Shown: positions 7,254 to 15,077 of the stretch, piece after piece
Layout: every line of letters starts with the position of its first letter
How positions within the stretch are numbered: the first letter of the stretch is position 1
Virus record (IMG/VR): IMGVR_UViG_3300027996_000207
Coordinates: 1 to 21,043 of that record
Reading direction: 5' to 3' (one strand)
Origin: a virus
DNA: 21,043 bases
Made by a program: the position numbers and the translations under genes
Notes under the pieces: generated by a model
The model's database searches: none
Told to the model about the DNA's origin: nothing
What the model saw: the letters and a program-made list of their open reading frames with translations, nothing else

Positions 7254-7869
7254 CTGAATAAGGGTATCCCGTCATTGCCTCAAGCTGAGATTCAAGTTCT
7301 ATAACACGCTTCCTGAGTCGCTTTATTTCATGTGAGTCAGTCGCTGGTTGGTGCGCAGCTTCTGGGATTCTGCCATCGCTTTGCCTGAATCTTTCTTCTA
7401 TCTGGTCACATGCCGACCAGCAGTCCGCCTGGCTTCCAACGAAAAGGATCACGAAGTCTGAATGTATTTTTTGTTGAAGTAGTTGGTTGTTTTTGATCAG
7501 CACCTTTTCAAGACCGTCAACACGAAACCACTTCTGATTACGGCTGTACTCGACGACGTGCAGGCTATTGCTTTGGTTTCTTAGCTTTGATGCCTTTTTC
7601 CTCCTGACGAAATCTTGGTACTCCGGGCGACCCATAAAAACAGACTCCACGATTTCCCGTCGCCTTTCGCGGTCGAGTAAATTAGATTCTTCATCTGCAT
7701 TTAACCATATAACACGAATGTGGAATTTTGACCCCAGATGACGTCGAGCGTCCGCCATGTTTGACGCCTCAAGTACCCCAAACTGGCTCGCGTCTGTTTT
7801 GCTGAAATACGCGAATCTTCTGAATAGCATATCCCCGTTAGTAATTTTGGTGTTGTCGTCTATTTTCAA
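7141..7869 (-). CDS. Hypothetical protein of lower GC content, overlapping the primase gene
   Basis: 242 residues from a TTG overlapping the helicase stop (TTGA). An ATG at 7830 is an alternative start. No family recognised. The N-terminal 130 residues are mixed alpha/beta (FHIRVIWLNADEE), a middle part holds SDFVILFVGSQADCW, and a coiled-coil segment lies near residues 182-197 (IKRLRKRVIELESQLEAM). The last ~40 residues overlap the primase start by 113 nt in another frame and look like incidental coding, as if an earlier stop was lost. The DNA is visibly more AT-rich than its neighbours, suggesting later acquisition. It sits between a helicase and a primase, but no replication role can be read from the sequence. 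Confidence 0.65.
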   Translation of the reverse strand: MKIDDNTKITNGDMLFRRFAYFSKTDASQFGVLEASNMADARRHLGSKFHIRVIWLNADEESNLLDRERRREIVESVFMGRPEYQDFVRRKKASKLRNQSNSLHVVEYSRNQKWFRVDGLEKVLIKNNQLLQQKIHSDFVILFVGSQADCWSACDQIEERFRQSDGRIPEAAHQPATDSHEIKRLRKRVIELESQLEAMTGYPYSDAPDTTGTEGIEPMALLEGRERKQDPDSGERQRSEIK

Positions 7870-9575
7870 AACGGTAAGTCATCCTCTCCGAACGCATCAA
7901 CTATCACTGCTTCCTGTGTGTATTCTTCCGGTTCCGGTCGCTCGCTGTCAAATTCGACGCCGCGAATCCGCTGATACCGACCTTCCTTCTGCGTCGTGAT
8001 TCGCGCAGGCATCCGGCACATGTGCCGGTCCAGCATCCAGATTGCGTCCAAAACAGAGGTTGGCATTGGCTCGTTGCTGTGAGCATCCCACCATGCCTTC
8101 GCTTTCGTTGCCGCGAAGCCCACATGTTCGATGCACACCCACTCTTGAATCCTTGTTTCTGTCAGGTTGCCCAGGTCTTCATCGGTTGGCTGGCAATAGT
8201 AATCGATCCGCAGCGTCGGCGGCGCGTCCGGTGCCCCTCGCTTCGTGTGACGTGCCCAACTCACGGACGTGACAACCCATGTCTCTGGCCCCGTGTTGCC
8301 CGTCAGCAATGAATCCTCGTCTGCCTGCGCGTCGTGCCGTGGCTTGTTCTCGCACGGGAACTTGAACTGACATTCCGGGCACGTCCGGTAATTGATCGCA
8401 ACCGAGTTGCCGCAGTTTGGGCAGTCCTTTTCCTCGCCTTCACCGCCGCCCTCACCCGTAGTGACTTCGTCGCGTCCGTATTCCGGATCGTCCAGTGATC
8501 CGTGCCGCTTGATGTTCTCGCCAAAGTCCAGAATCAGCGCGTCGGTTTTACCTTCACATGTCCGAAGACCACGCCCCACGATCTGAGCAAACAGCCCCGG
8601 CGACATGGTCGCACGAAGCACAGCGATAGCGTCGATGCACGGCGCGTCGAATCCTGTCGTCAGTACGTTACAGTTGACGAGCCATCTGAGTTTCCCTTCC
8701 CGGAAGTCGGCCAGATGCTTCTGACGAATCATAGGGAACGTATCGCCCACGATCAGCCCGACTTCCTCGCCTGTGAATTTCTGTAATGCGTCTGCGACAT
8801 GTTCGGCATGAGCCACGCCCGCAGTAAACACCAATATGCTTTTTCGGCCAGCGCACTTCAGGATTGTTTCACGACATGCTGCGACCACGTTTGCATCTGT
8901 GTCGAATGCCTTCTCCGCTTCGCCGGGCACAAACTCACCGCCCCGCACTTTTATTTGTGAAGTGTCAACCTCTTCATCCGCTCGCTTGTTTGTGATCGGG
9001 CAGAGAAAACCTTCTTCAATTAACCTGCCGGTCTGTGACTCGTAACAAATGTTCTGGAACAGCTTATCCGGCCCACAGACGACGCCCTCGCCTGTTCGGA
9101 ATGGTGTTGCCGTCAGCCCGACCAGCCGGGCTTTCTGATTAAGTTCCGTGATGCCGTGCAGGAACGAGCCGTACATCGAACTGTCGCTGTCGCCGACCAG
9201 ATGCACTTCGTCAATTATTATCAGTTCGCGCCTGCCGAATTTCGCCGCGTCCCGGTAGACGCTTTGAATCCCTGCGCAAATCACGTCGTGATCGTAGTTG
9301 CGAATCTTCAACCCGGCAGAGTTTATGCCGACAGGAATATCAGGCAGAATCGTCTGGATCTTCTCGGCGTTCTGTTCGATCAGTTCCTTGCGATGCTGCA
9401 GCACGATCACCCGTGCGTCGTACTTGCGAGCCTGCTCCACCATCATGGCAATGACAAGCGACTTGCCCGCGCCGGTCGGCAGGACGATCACTGGCGAGCC
9501 TTCGGAGTGTCGCAGGTGATTCCATGCCGCGTCGTGGGATTCCTGCTGATAATATCTCGCAACTAGCTTACTCAC
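7866..9575 (-). CDS. SF2 DEAD/DEAH-type helicase with C-terminal zinc ribbon
   Basis: 569 residues from a GTG directly after an in-frame TAA. Superfamily 2 motifs in order: Walker A LPTGAGKS (32-39), DEVH box (122-125), TATPFR (155-160), NCNVLTTGFDAP (about 301-312) and motif VI QIVGRGLR (331-338). After the helicase core a four-cysteine zinc ribbon (Cys385, 388, 399, 402) follows an acidic Gly-rich linker. A ~165-residue tail of unknown fold ends in DDLPF, which resembles the acidic tips that partner proteins use to bind SSB-type proteins. It is probably a RecQ/UvsW/RadD-like remodelling helicase for phage replication or recombination. An intrinsic terminator separates it from the upstream DUF669 gene. 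Confidence 0.9.
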   Translation of the reverse strand: MSKLVARYYQQESHDAAWNHLRHSEGSPVIVLPTGAGKSLVIAMMVEQARKYDARVIVLQHRKELIEQNAEKIQTILPDIPVGINSAGLKIRNYDHDVICAGIQSVYRDAAKFGRRELIIIDEVHLVGDSDSSMYGSFLHGITELNQKARLVGLTATPFRTGEGVVCGPDKLFQNICYESQTGRLIEEGFLCPITNKRADEEVDTSQIKVRGGEFVPGEAEKAFDTDANVVAACRETILKCAGRKSILVFTAGVAHAEHVADALQKFTGEEVGLIVGDTFPMIRQKHLADFREGKLRWLVNCNVLTTGFDAPCIDAIAVLRATMSPGLFAQIVGRGLRTCEGKTDALILDFGENIKRHGSLDDPEYGRDEVTTGEGGGEGEEKDCPNCGNSVAINYRTCPECQFKFPCENKPRHDAQADEDSLLTGNTGPETWVVTSVSWARHTKRGAPDAPPTLRIDYYCQPTDEDLGNLTETRIQEWVCIEHVGFAATKAKAWWDAHSNEPMPTSVLDAIWMLDRHMCRMPARITTQKEGRYQRIRGVEFDSERPEPEEYTQEAVIVDAFGEDDLPF

Positions 9576-9611
9576 TTAACATGCCCCCAAATTTTCTGAG
9601 TCTTGACCTCC

Positions 9612-9647
9612 AAAAAGAAAAGCCGCCTGACCTTCCAGCCAGGCGGC
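9612..9647 (-). terminator. Intrinsic terminator after the DUF669 gene
   Basis: On the minus strand GCCGCCTG pairs with CAGGCGGC (8 bp, 10-nt loop) and is followed by TTTTCTTTTT. It lies just past the DUF669 stop (9661) and before the helicase start (9575), so part of the transcript should end here. Confidence 0.85.
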
Positions 9648-9660
9648 AGAGTCCAACAGC

Positions 9661-10125
9661 CTAAAACGGTGACGCTTTTTCCGTCGCTGGCTTATCTTCG
9701 AAAGCCTGCTCGACCATGTTTCCCTGAGCGGCTCGCGGCTTGTAGCCCTTGACCTCGTTCTGGTTGTTGCCGTCTAAGTCCTTGCGGACTTTTACAACAG
9801 CCGTCAGCGGCTTCGTGTGCAACTCTGACGAGTCTTTCGGTTCAAGGACGCCGACAGCCCGGCAGATGCTGGACAGCGTGCCCTTCGCGATCTGCACGGC
9901 CACGTCCGACTGGTTCACCAGATTCAGCCGGTCGAACAATCGCCGGTTCTGATACGTGCCGCCGAGCACCTGTAACTGCAGTTCCAGATACTTACCTGCC
10001 CCGTTCTTCGTTTGCTTCATGTTGCTGCCCATGATGATGACGTCATATTCGCCAGCGGGCAGGGCAGAAAACGCTTCGTTTGGCTCAACGTCCGCAGCGT
10101 TGAAGCCTTCCAGATTACCACTCAT
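9661..10125 (-). CDS. DUF669-family protein, likely ssDNA-binding
   Basis: 154 residues from the ATG at 10125. This start is set by AGGAG with a 7-nt spacer; the frame is open further upstream without such a site. The N-terminus (MSGNLEGFNAADVEP) and the core (LPAGEYDVIIMGSNMKQTKNGAGKYLELQLQVLGG) match the DUF669 pattern: short beta strands of an OB-like fold with K.T.NG.G.YL. The end is disordered (FEDKPATEKASPF) with a final Phe, as in SSB-type tails. DUF669 proteins commonly sit beside Sak4/AAA_24 ATPases, as here, and are thought to act with them in single-strand handling or recombination. The ssDNA-binding role is taken from the family and context. Confidence 0.85.
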   Translation of the reverse strand: MSGNLEGFNAADVEPNEAFSALPAGEYDVIIMGSNMKQTKNGAGKYLELQLQVLGGTYQNRRLFDRLNLVNQSDVAVQIAKGTLSSICRAVGVLEPKDSSELHTKPLTAVVKVRKDLDGNNQNEVKGYKPRAAQGNMVEQAFEDKPATEKASPF

Positions 10126-10165
10126 TAAACTTCTCCTAAAGGAAACTAAAAACCCAAACTCACTA

Positions 10166-10933
10166 CTACTTTTTCTTCGATGATCCATCTACCACAACGC
10201 CGTCGATGTCACCAGTGAAATGTTCAGCGTACGCATCCCACGTAAACGGGATTTCCGGCGGAAGTGCCAGGCGGCACTTTGCCTGAACGGCGGCGGTCTC
10301 CTGCGTCCGCACGTATCGCTCACCGTCGCTCACTGCGACTGTTCGCTCTTTATTGAATCCTTTGTCCTCTTTCCGCGTGAAGACGCGGTAGGACGCAAAC
10401 AGAACTTCGTCGCACCACTCCTGCACGAGTGCCGACGCGAGCGGATGAAGTGCAGGCTGATAGCGGTCATAGGAGTCCTGTTCCGGAGACTCAAAACGCT
10501 TGATGTCAGCATGTGCCAACAGTATCACGCCGATACCACGTTCCGTCCGTAGCCAGTCCAGAGCAAACGTGACGCGGTCCCAGTACGATAGCGACTGTTT
10601 GTATCCGGCCCCGTAGCCGATGTCCGCTATTGACTTCTTTTGCGCCGCGTCGGCTACTGCTTTGTGGATCAGCTTCTCCAGCCAGTCTGCGGAATCAATC
10701 GCCACGTATTTGAAGCTATGCTTTTCTTCCGCCAGCCACCGCAGTGCGTCCATGATCTGGTCGAAGTCCTTGATTAGATCCGACCGGCTGCAGTCAATGT
10801 CGTTCAGCCCGTCCTCGACATTAAGGAACAGGCAGTCTGGAGCCTGCGCCGCCCATGTCGACTTCCCGACGCCATGCACGCCATACAGCATGACCCGCCT
10901 GGCGGCTTTTTTCTTACCCTTCGTGATCTTCAT
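10166..10933 (-). CDS. Sak4-like (AAA_24) P-loop ATPase, phage recombination
   Basis: 255 residues. Walker A is GVHGVGKST (18-26); Walker B is the hydrophobic strand KYVAIDSADW (Asp80). The RecA-like order with GVGKSTWAAQAP, FLNVEDG and GVILLAHADIKRF is characteristic of the AAA_24/Sak4 group of phage ATPases, which promote annealing or strand exchange with a single-strand DNA-binding partner. The next gene encodes such a partner (DUF669). The ATG has AAGG with a 6-nt spacer. The C-terminus is basic (SSKKK). Confidence 0.85.
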   Translation of the reverse strand: MKITKGKKKAARRVMLYGVHGVGKSTWAAQAPDCLFLNVEDGLNDIDCSRSDLIKDFDQIMDALRWLAEEKHSFKYVAIDSADWLEKLIHKAVADAAQKKSIADIGYGAGYKQSLSYWDRVTFALDWLRTERGIGVILLAHADIKRFESPEQDSYDRYQPALHPLASALVQEWCDEVLFASYRVFTRKEDKGFNKERTVAVSDGERYVRTQETAAVQAKCRLALPPEIPFTWDAYAEHFTGDIDGVVVDGSSKKK

Positions 10934-10963
10934 CTTCTGCCTTTCGTTAAACCTAAAACCTTC

Positions 10964-11224
10964 TCAACATTGCTCTCGTTGTGTTTCCCGCCGATGCCGT
11001 CGCTCGATCCCTGACGCTTTGTTTAGGCATGTCGTGCAGACCTCGATCCCGTCGACCGAGTCAGGGAATCCGACGACCTTATGCTTCGTCGGCTTGTGGA
11101 ATGTGTGCTTGTTGCACTGCGTCCTCATGCCGCTACTGTCCGGGATGTGCAGCCGCTGGTCCTTCGGTTCCGTCAGTTGATGGTTGCTCATTTCGTGATG
11201 TAGCCACGCTTTGTAGTAGTACAT
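10964..11224 (-). CDS. Small Cys/His-containing protein
   Basis: 86 residues from an ATG at 11224 with AAGGG and a 7-nt spacer. A second ATG at 11191 (MSNHQLTEPK) would give 75 residues but has no clear ribosome site. One cysteine in QCNKHTFHKPTKH and a later CTTC pair, with nearby histidines, could bind zinc. The tail is basic (RRHRRETQR). It overlaps the upstream gene's 3' end by 92 nt if the first ATG is used. No family recognised; a small nucleic-acid-binding protein is possible. Confidence 0.55.
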   Translation of the reverse strand: MYYYKAWLHHEMSNHQLTEPKDQRLHIPDSSGMRTQCNKHTFHKPTKHKVVGFPDSVDGIEVCTTCLNKASGIERRHRRETQREQC

Positions 11225-11483
11225 TCCAGATCCCTTTCAGTTCTTCCCGGACTGCCGGTCTTCGTTTCGCCGTCGCCAGCAGACAGCGAATCAGTTCCTC
11301 CGCTCGTGGTCGCTGCTCGATCTTCGCGAGCCAGTGCCGCTCGTAGTTGTACCACTCCCGCCGCGAATGATCCGGCGGGAACTCCCCCTGATGAATCGCG
11401 GGGATTTCACGTTCCCTGTCGATAATCGACAACGTGTATTCGTGGACGCCGATATTCGGCGGGCAGCGGCTTTGGTCAATCAT
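11133..11483 (-). CDS. Hypothetical protein in the early gene cluster
   Basis: 116 residues; the start overlaps the end of the preceding small gene. The N-terminal region reads NIGVHEYTLSIIDRERE. It is followed by a charged helical part (RREWYNYERHWLAKIEQRPRAEELI). The C-terminal ~30 residues are low-complexity (TDGTEGPAAAHPGQ) and overlap the next gene in another frame. No motif or family recognised. It lies between the GAGRP-motif protein and the recombination pair. Confidence 0.55.
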   Translation of the reverse strand: MIDQSRCPPNIGVHEYTLSIIDREREIPAIHQGEFPPDHSRREWYNYERHWLAKIEQRPRAEELIRCLLATAKRRPAVREELKGIWNVLLQSVATSRNEQPSTDGTEGPAAAHPGQ

Positions 11484-11673
11484 CGCTTTCCCATCGCTTA
11501 AAATCCGCAGTCCGCCGCACCACGTCCTCGACTAGATCAGCCTGGGTTTTCTCGTGCTGCTGAAGATATCGCCGCAGCGTGGGCGTGAGCCGCAGCCCGG
11601 TGTTGATTTTGCGTTCCCCGCGATCTGCGGGACGCCCTGCACCTTCGCGTTTGCCGCCGCGTTTTTTGGTCAT
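11476..11673 (-). CDS. Small basic protein with KREGAGRP motif, possible DNA-binder
   Basis: 65 residues. The N-terminus MTKKRGGKREGAGRPADRG carries the KREGAGRP signature found at the start of many small phage proteins, often followed by a ribbon-helix-helix-like domain. Here NTGLRLTPTLRRYLQQHEKTQADLVEDVVRR fits a beta strand followed by two helices. It is therefore a candidate small transcription regulator or DNA-packaging-type accessory. The ATG overlaps the methyltransferase stop (ATGA). The function is inferred from pattern only. Confidence 0.6.
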   Translation of the reverse strand: MTKKRGGKREGAGRPADRGERKINTGLRLTPTLRRYLQQHEKTQADLVEDVVRRTADFKRWESDD

Positions 11674-12659
11674 GCTGTTTCCTCGATTAGTTCCTCGTCT
11701 TCGATCTCGTCAAACAGTCCCGGTCCGTCATCCTCAATCTTCAGCGACGGAGTGTTCAAGTTTCGTTTGGCCTGCCGGTAGTACGATGGCTTCAGTTCTA
11801 TTCCGATGCCACGCCGATTCATTTGATTCGCCTGGAATACCTCAGACCCGACGCCCATGAACGGCGTCAATACTGTGTCGCCCTCGTTGCTGTAAAGCGT
11901 CAGCAGCCGTTCGATCACGTCCAACTGCAACGGGCAAACGTGCTTTTCTTCTTCGTTCTCTTTGCTTTCGACGTAGGGCATCAACCGCCCTGTGCGGATG
12001 TCCATCCAGACCGGCGAAGCGTAGTGCCGCCAGATCCAATGACTCAGACGATTGGTTTTCTGGTCACCCTTGAAGTTGCGATACTTCTTCACGAGGTCTT
12101 CAGGTATCGGCGTTTCCCCCGCGTACGTTTTCAGCCCTTCCAGGTGCTGTACGGGCTCTTTGTTCTCACCGCCCTTGATGAACACCATAATGTAATCCGC
12201 TGGCCCCGCCTGAACCTGTGCCGAGTCTTTACACAGATCCATATGACGCAAGGTCTTCATTCGGGTACGTCTCGCGATCAACCACGGGTCTTTCCATATC
12301 GTTATCATGCAATCGTAATCAAAACCAGCATTGATGTGAGCGCGGACGATGTCGCCAGGGAAGTGCCGCTTCGTCAGTTTGCTTTTCGGCAGGTCCATGC
12401 AGTGAACCGCTGAAAGCCTGCCCGGCTTTGTCGCTCGGTAGATTTCGTTGACGATGAACTGATACTGTTCCATCCCCTCTTCGTACGTCACGCAGTTGCT
12501 CATGTCACGCGGGTCGTTGGAATAAGCGTACATTTGCGGGAACGGCGGTGAGTAGACCGAGAATCCGACCGACTGATCAGGAATCTTCGGCAGCACCTCC
12601 ATCGTATCAGCGTTGTAAATCGCGTATTCGTCGGTCAGTTCTTCTTCAATTATAGCCAC
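11670..12659 (-). CDS. Beta-class DNA methyltransferase (N4-C or N6-A)
   Basis: 329 residues from a GTG with GGAGG and a 7-nt spacer. The catalytic motif IV SPPF (37-40) comes before the SAM-binding motif I TPFMGVGS (265-272). This is the beta-class order of the N6-adenine/N4-cytosine DNA methyltransferases. Supporting features are CPLQLDVIERLL before motif I and GIGIELKPSYYRQAKRNL after it. Length is normal. The C-terminus is acidic (DEIEDEELIEE). It probably methylates phage DNA, possibly against host restriction. No nuclease partner is adjacent. The gene overlaps the end of the SNF2-like helicase by 10 nt, so the two are co-translated. Confidence 0.85.
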   Translation of the reverse strand: MAIIEEELTDEYAIYNADTMEVLPKIPDQSVGFSVYSPPFPQMYAYSNDPRDMSNCVTYEEGMEQYQFIVNEIYRATKPGRLSAVHCMDLPKSKLTKRHFPGDIVRAHINAGFDYDCMITIWKDPWLIARRTRMKTLRHMDLCKDSAQVQAGPADYIMVFIKGGENKEPVQHLEGLKTYAGETPIPEDLVKKYRNFKGDQKTNRLSHWIWRHYASPVWMDIRTGRLMPYVESKENEEEKHVCPLQLDVIERLLTLYSNEGDTVLTPFMGVGSEVFQANQMNRRGIGIELKPSYYRQAKRNLNTPSLKIEDDGPGLFDEIEDEELIEETA

Positions 12660-14026
12660 GCGGGCACCTCCATTTCGTTGATGTGATTGTTGATAATTTC
12701 CACGCCTTCTGCGTTGTGCATCTCAGCCACCAACGCCGCGAACATACGGTCCGCCTTAACTTGCTTGCTTTGCAGGTTCGCAGTCACCCCTTCTTCTCCC
12801 TCTGTCGCGACGACATCCACCCGGACGGGACCAACCCGACCGAACCGCAGCGAACGTCTGACGCACTGGTAGTATTGCTCGAATGAATGCGAAGGGAAAA
12901 ACACTTGATGCCCGCAGTGTTGATAGTTCATCCCGAAGGCTCCGATTTTCGGCTTCGTGACGAGCACCCGGAACTCGTTATTCGCGAACCCTGCCAGCCG
13001 TTCTTCTTTTTCTTCGTCGGAGTTGCATCCCGCAACCTGCACGGCTCCCGGTATCAACCGCTCCAGCAGGTCGCCCTCTGGATTGTATTGACACCAGACA
13101 ATCACGGGTTCATCGTGCGACGTTGCCAGGTCGCACGCCATCTGACAACGCTCGGCCATCGTGCGCTTCCGCTCCTCCCGTTGCTCTGCCAGTGTTGCTG
13201 CGATCCGAACGAATAGTTCACCGTCGAACCTGAACGTAGTCGGTACAACATGCTGAGTGATAATCAATTCCGGCAGCGTGAATCTGTCGTCGTCGTATCC
13301 CATGTCACGCGGCGACCTGATGGCCCTTGCCCACGAGCACACCCAACGCCAGAACGGCTCCTCAGAATACGGACGGAAAAAGTATTTCGCACGGTTCCAG
13401 AAGTCGCCCTCCTTGAACAGTGAGTGCCGCTTTTTATCCGACGACAGGAAGAACGTCCCGATCATGTCCGACTGCGTTAGCTCGCCCAGCGCTTCGGATA
13501 TCGTACCGAGTTCGATGAAATCATTCGGGGCCGCTGTCGCAGTCGCTCCGAGCCTGTACTGCATTTTCGACATAAACCGCGTCACTTGTTTTCGTCGCTT
13601 ACCGTCGAACGCTTTCAGGCAACTGATCTCGTCACCGACAACGCCGGCAAAGTCTGACGGCTCAAACTTGTGCAGACTCTCGTAATTTGTCACGGTGATA
13701 TTTGGCATCACGGCCCCGTCTCGCGACACCTGTGCGTCAATGTCAAACTTCACCGCCTCCCGAACAGTCTGAGCAGCCACAGCCAGCGGCGTCAGCACCA
13801 GTACCGGACGGTTTGTGTGCCTCACGACATTCTCAGCCCACACCAACTGCTGAAGCGTCTTGCCGAGTCCGCAATCCTCAAACAGTCCGCACCGGCCCTT
13901 CTGCACCGCCCACGCGGTGAGATCCCGCTGGAAGTCGAACAGGCAGTCCGGGAGAAATGTCGGTTCAAAACCTCCCATAGTATTTGATTGAGTCTTCCCC
14001 TCGATGAACTCACGATAACCGCTCAC
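12650..14026 (-). CDS. SNF2-like SF2 helicase/ATPase
   Basis: 458 residues from a GTG at 14026, chosen because GGAGG lies 7 nt upstream and the GTG overlaps the previous stop (GTGA). Motifs: Walker A DCGLGKT (51-57), GDEIS box II (131-135), motif III GATATAAPNDF (160-170), a C-terminal RecA-like domain with VIVWCQYNPEGDLLERL, and motif VI QCVRRSLRFGR (about residues 391-401). Compact phage SNF2-type ATPases of this pattern are often encoded near replication genes and methyltransferases. A DNA-translocating role in replication, repair or recombination is likely; the substrate is unknown. Confidence 0.88.
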   Translation of the reverse strand: MSGYREFIEGKTQSNTMGGFEPTFLPDCLFDFQRDLTAWAVQKGRCGLFEDCGLGKTLQQLVWAENVVRHTNRPVLVLTPLAVAAQTVREAVKFDIDAQVSRDGAVMPNITVTNYESLHKFEPSDFAGVVGDEISCLKAFDGKRRKQVTRFMSKMQYRLGATATAAPNDFIELGTISEALGELTQSDMIGTFFLSSDKKRHSLFKEGDFWNRAKYFFRPYSEEPFWRWVCSWARAIRSPRDMGYDDDRFTLPELIITQHVVPTTFRFDGELFVRIAATLAEQREERKRTMAERCQMACDLATSHDEPVIVWCQYNPEGDLLERLIPGAVQVAGCNSDEEKEERLAGFANNEFRVLVTKPKIGAFGMNYQHCGHQVFFPSHSFEQYYQCVRRSLRFGRVGPVRVDVVATEGEEGVTANLQSKQVKADRMFAALVAEMHNAEGVEIINNHINEMEVPAWL

Positions 14027-14535
14027 GCTTCCACCTCCCATGATTCATAGTCAATCGGAATACCCAACGCCTGAGCCATTTGAATCTCAGCCGTCACACC
14101 TTCGCTCTCGTCCCACCCTGGCAACTGCAACACCATCAGCGACGTTGACCGCGTAATCATCGCGTGGTCGCACGTCTTCCAATAATCCCAGTCAGTCGGC
14201 AGACCAGACCGCATCGCAATCGGATGGCTGTGTGCAATCGGCGAATAGACGACGTGGCCGAGCTTCATTAAGTGCCCGGCGTATTCGCACACAGCGTCGA
14301 ATCGATCTCGCCGTACGTCCTCGTCAGCGTGGCTGTACGGGCTGGCGATGTAAATCAGTTCGCTCATTCGCTTCCGTTCTCGCTGCGCGGCGGCTTTCGC
14401 TGTCCGCCGTTTTCGTTGTTCGTTCAGATATGTTCGGCAGGTTCGGCACTGCTTGCCGTGGCCCGGCTCTGGCTCGCCAATGCCGCATCGAGGGCAGACG
14501 CCCGCTGATACTCGTGTCAGGTATTGTGTGGTCAT
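14023..14535 (-). CDS. Zinc-ribbon fused to a DUF1937 domain
   Basis: 170 residues; the ATG overlaps the previous stop. Residues 14-33 form a zinc ribbon with two CxxC pairs (Cys14/17 and Cys30/33). A basic linker follows (about 39-56, rich in Arg/Lys/Ala). From Met57 the sequence (MSELIYIASPYSH) is the usual start of DUF1937, a nucleoside 2-deoxyribosyltransferase-like fold, with YIASPYSH, GHVVYSPIAHSHPI and DYWKTCDHAMI as family hallmarks. DUF1937 proteins normally begin near that methionine, so the zinc ribbon is an added domain. An internal start at Met57 could also yield the short form. Its biochemical role in phages is not known to me. Confidence 0.8.
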   Translation of the reverse strand: MTTQYLTRVSAGVCPRCGIGEPEPGHGKQCRTCRTYLNEQRKRRTAKAAAQRERKRMSELIYIASPYSHADEDVRRDRFDAVCEYAGHLMKLGHVVYSPIAHSHPIAMRSGLPTDWDYWKTCDHAMITRSTSLMVLQLPGWDESEGVTAEIQMAQALGIPIDYESWEVEA

Positions 14536-14702
14536 GCCGACGCCTCCACTTTTCGCCGCAGTTCAATTCCGCCGACGGCCTCAAAGTCCGCCAGCGTCGC
14601 TTCGCCCGTTTCGATCATGCCTGCGAAACATCGGAGCGTGAAATCACTCATGGGGCCGGCTGGTTTCAGGTAGTCCGCGATCTTCTTTTGAATGTCGTTC
14701 AT
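14532..14702 (-). CDS. Small hypothetical protein (56 aa)
   Basis: Hand-translated: 56 residues beginning MNDIQKKIADYLKPAG and ending RRKVEASA. Both ends overlap neighbours by the ATGA pattern, which strongly suggests a real, coupled gene. It looks fully helical with one cysteine. The arrangement LADFEAVGGIELRRKVEA resembles a small helix-hairpin fold. No family recognised. Confidence 0.6.
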   Translation of the reverse strand: MNDIQKKIADYLKPAGPMSDFTLRCFAGMIETGEATLADFEAVGGIELRRKVEASA

Positions 14703-14857
14703 GCTGTATCTTTCGTTATTGCCACGACGATGAAATCTCCATCGGGGTAAATGTCGAGTAATTCATCCGCCGCTTCCTGAGCTTCACGGAACGTGTCGAA
14801 TACATTGTGCGATTCGTCCGTGTAGCAATCGTCGGCGTTTTTTATTTTCCACCTCAT
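14699..14857 (-). CDS. Small hypothetical protein (52 aa)
   Basis: Hand-translated: 52 residues beginning MRWKIKNADDCYTDESHNVF and ending VVAITKDTA. The pattern (short strand, acidic helix EAQEAADELLDIYP, then strand FIVVAI) is a compact alpha/beta fold seen in many tiny phage proteins of unknown role. The ATG has GGGAG 8 nt upstream in an 18-nt sequence identical to that of the gene at 14910-15077. The stop overlaps the next ATG. Confidence 0.6.
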   Translation of the reverse strand: MRWKIKNADDCYTDESHNVFDTFREAQEAADELLDIYPDGDFIVVAITKDTA

Positions 14858-14872
14858 CGTCTCTGCTCCCGT
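14855..14872 (-). repeat. Copy 1 of an 18-nt translation-initiation repeat
   Basis: Minus-strand ACGGGAGCAGAGACGATG, identical to 15075-15092. Each copy contains a ribosome site (GGGAG) and the start ATG of a different small gene. Confidence 0.8.
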
Positions 14873-14884
14873 TGAAAGTTGAAA

Positions 14885-14900
14885 GCCCGCCGAGGCGGGC
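14885..14900 (-). terminator. GC-rich hairpin between small genes, weak terminator candidate
   Basis: GCCCGC pairs with GCGGGC around a 4-nt loop just after the TAA of the 55-residue gene. On the minus strand only a short TTTC follows, so termination would be partial. It may instead stabilise or separate mRNA segments. Confidence 0.45.
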
Positions 14901-14909
14901 GTGTGGTGT

Positions 14910-15077
14910 TTACAGTCCGGCCAGTTTGATCGCTCGGCGAATCGCCGCGACTCGAAGCGGCAACGCCCAGATGTCCCTGACGATCTGTTTCCGACCGACG
15001 CTGTCGCCAGCGGCGTCGCGTGATTGTGCCTGTTCGATCATGCTGGCAAGTGTTCGTTTTGCGTTTTCGTTGTTCAT
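14910..15077 (-). CDS. Small hypothetical basic protein (55 aa)
   Basis: Hand-translated: 55 residues beginning MNNENAKRTLASMIEQAQSR and ending RRAIKLAGL. It is helical and basic, and the C-terminal half (PLRVAAIRRAIKLAGL) could be an amphipathic helix. It is the first gene after a 115-nt non-coding gap and has GGGAG 8 nt upstream. A hairpin follows its stop. No family recognised. A longer frame across this region (14854-15150) is less likely because it has no ribosome site and a shadow-like composition. Confidence 0.6.
   Translation of the reverse strand: MNNENAKRTLASMIEQAQSRDAAGDSVGRKQIVRDIWALPLRVAAIRRAIKLAGL

Noticed and set aside
11823-12413. Plus-strand frame of 196 residues opposite the methyltransferase.
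   Set aside because: Antisense shadow of a gene with intact catalytic motifs.
11670-14535. A restriction-modification or defence island (helicase, methyltransferase, DUF1937).
   Set aside because: No nuclease, PLD or other effector is present, and the genes are embedded in a phage replication operon.
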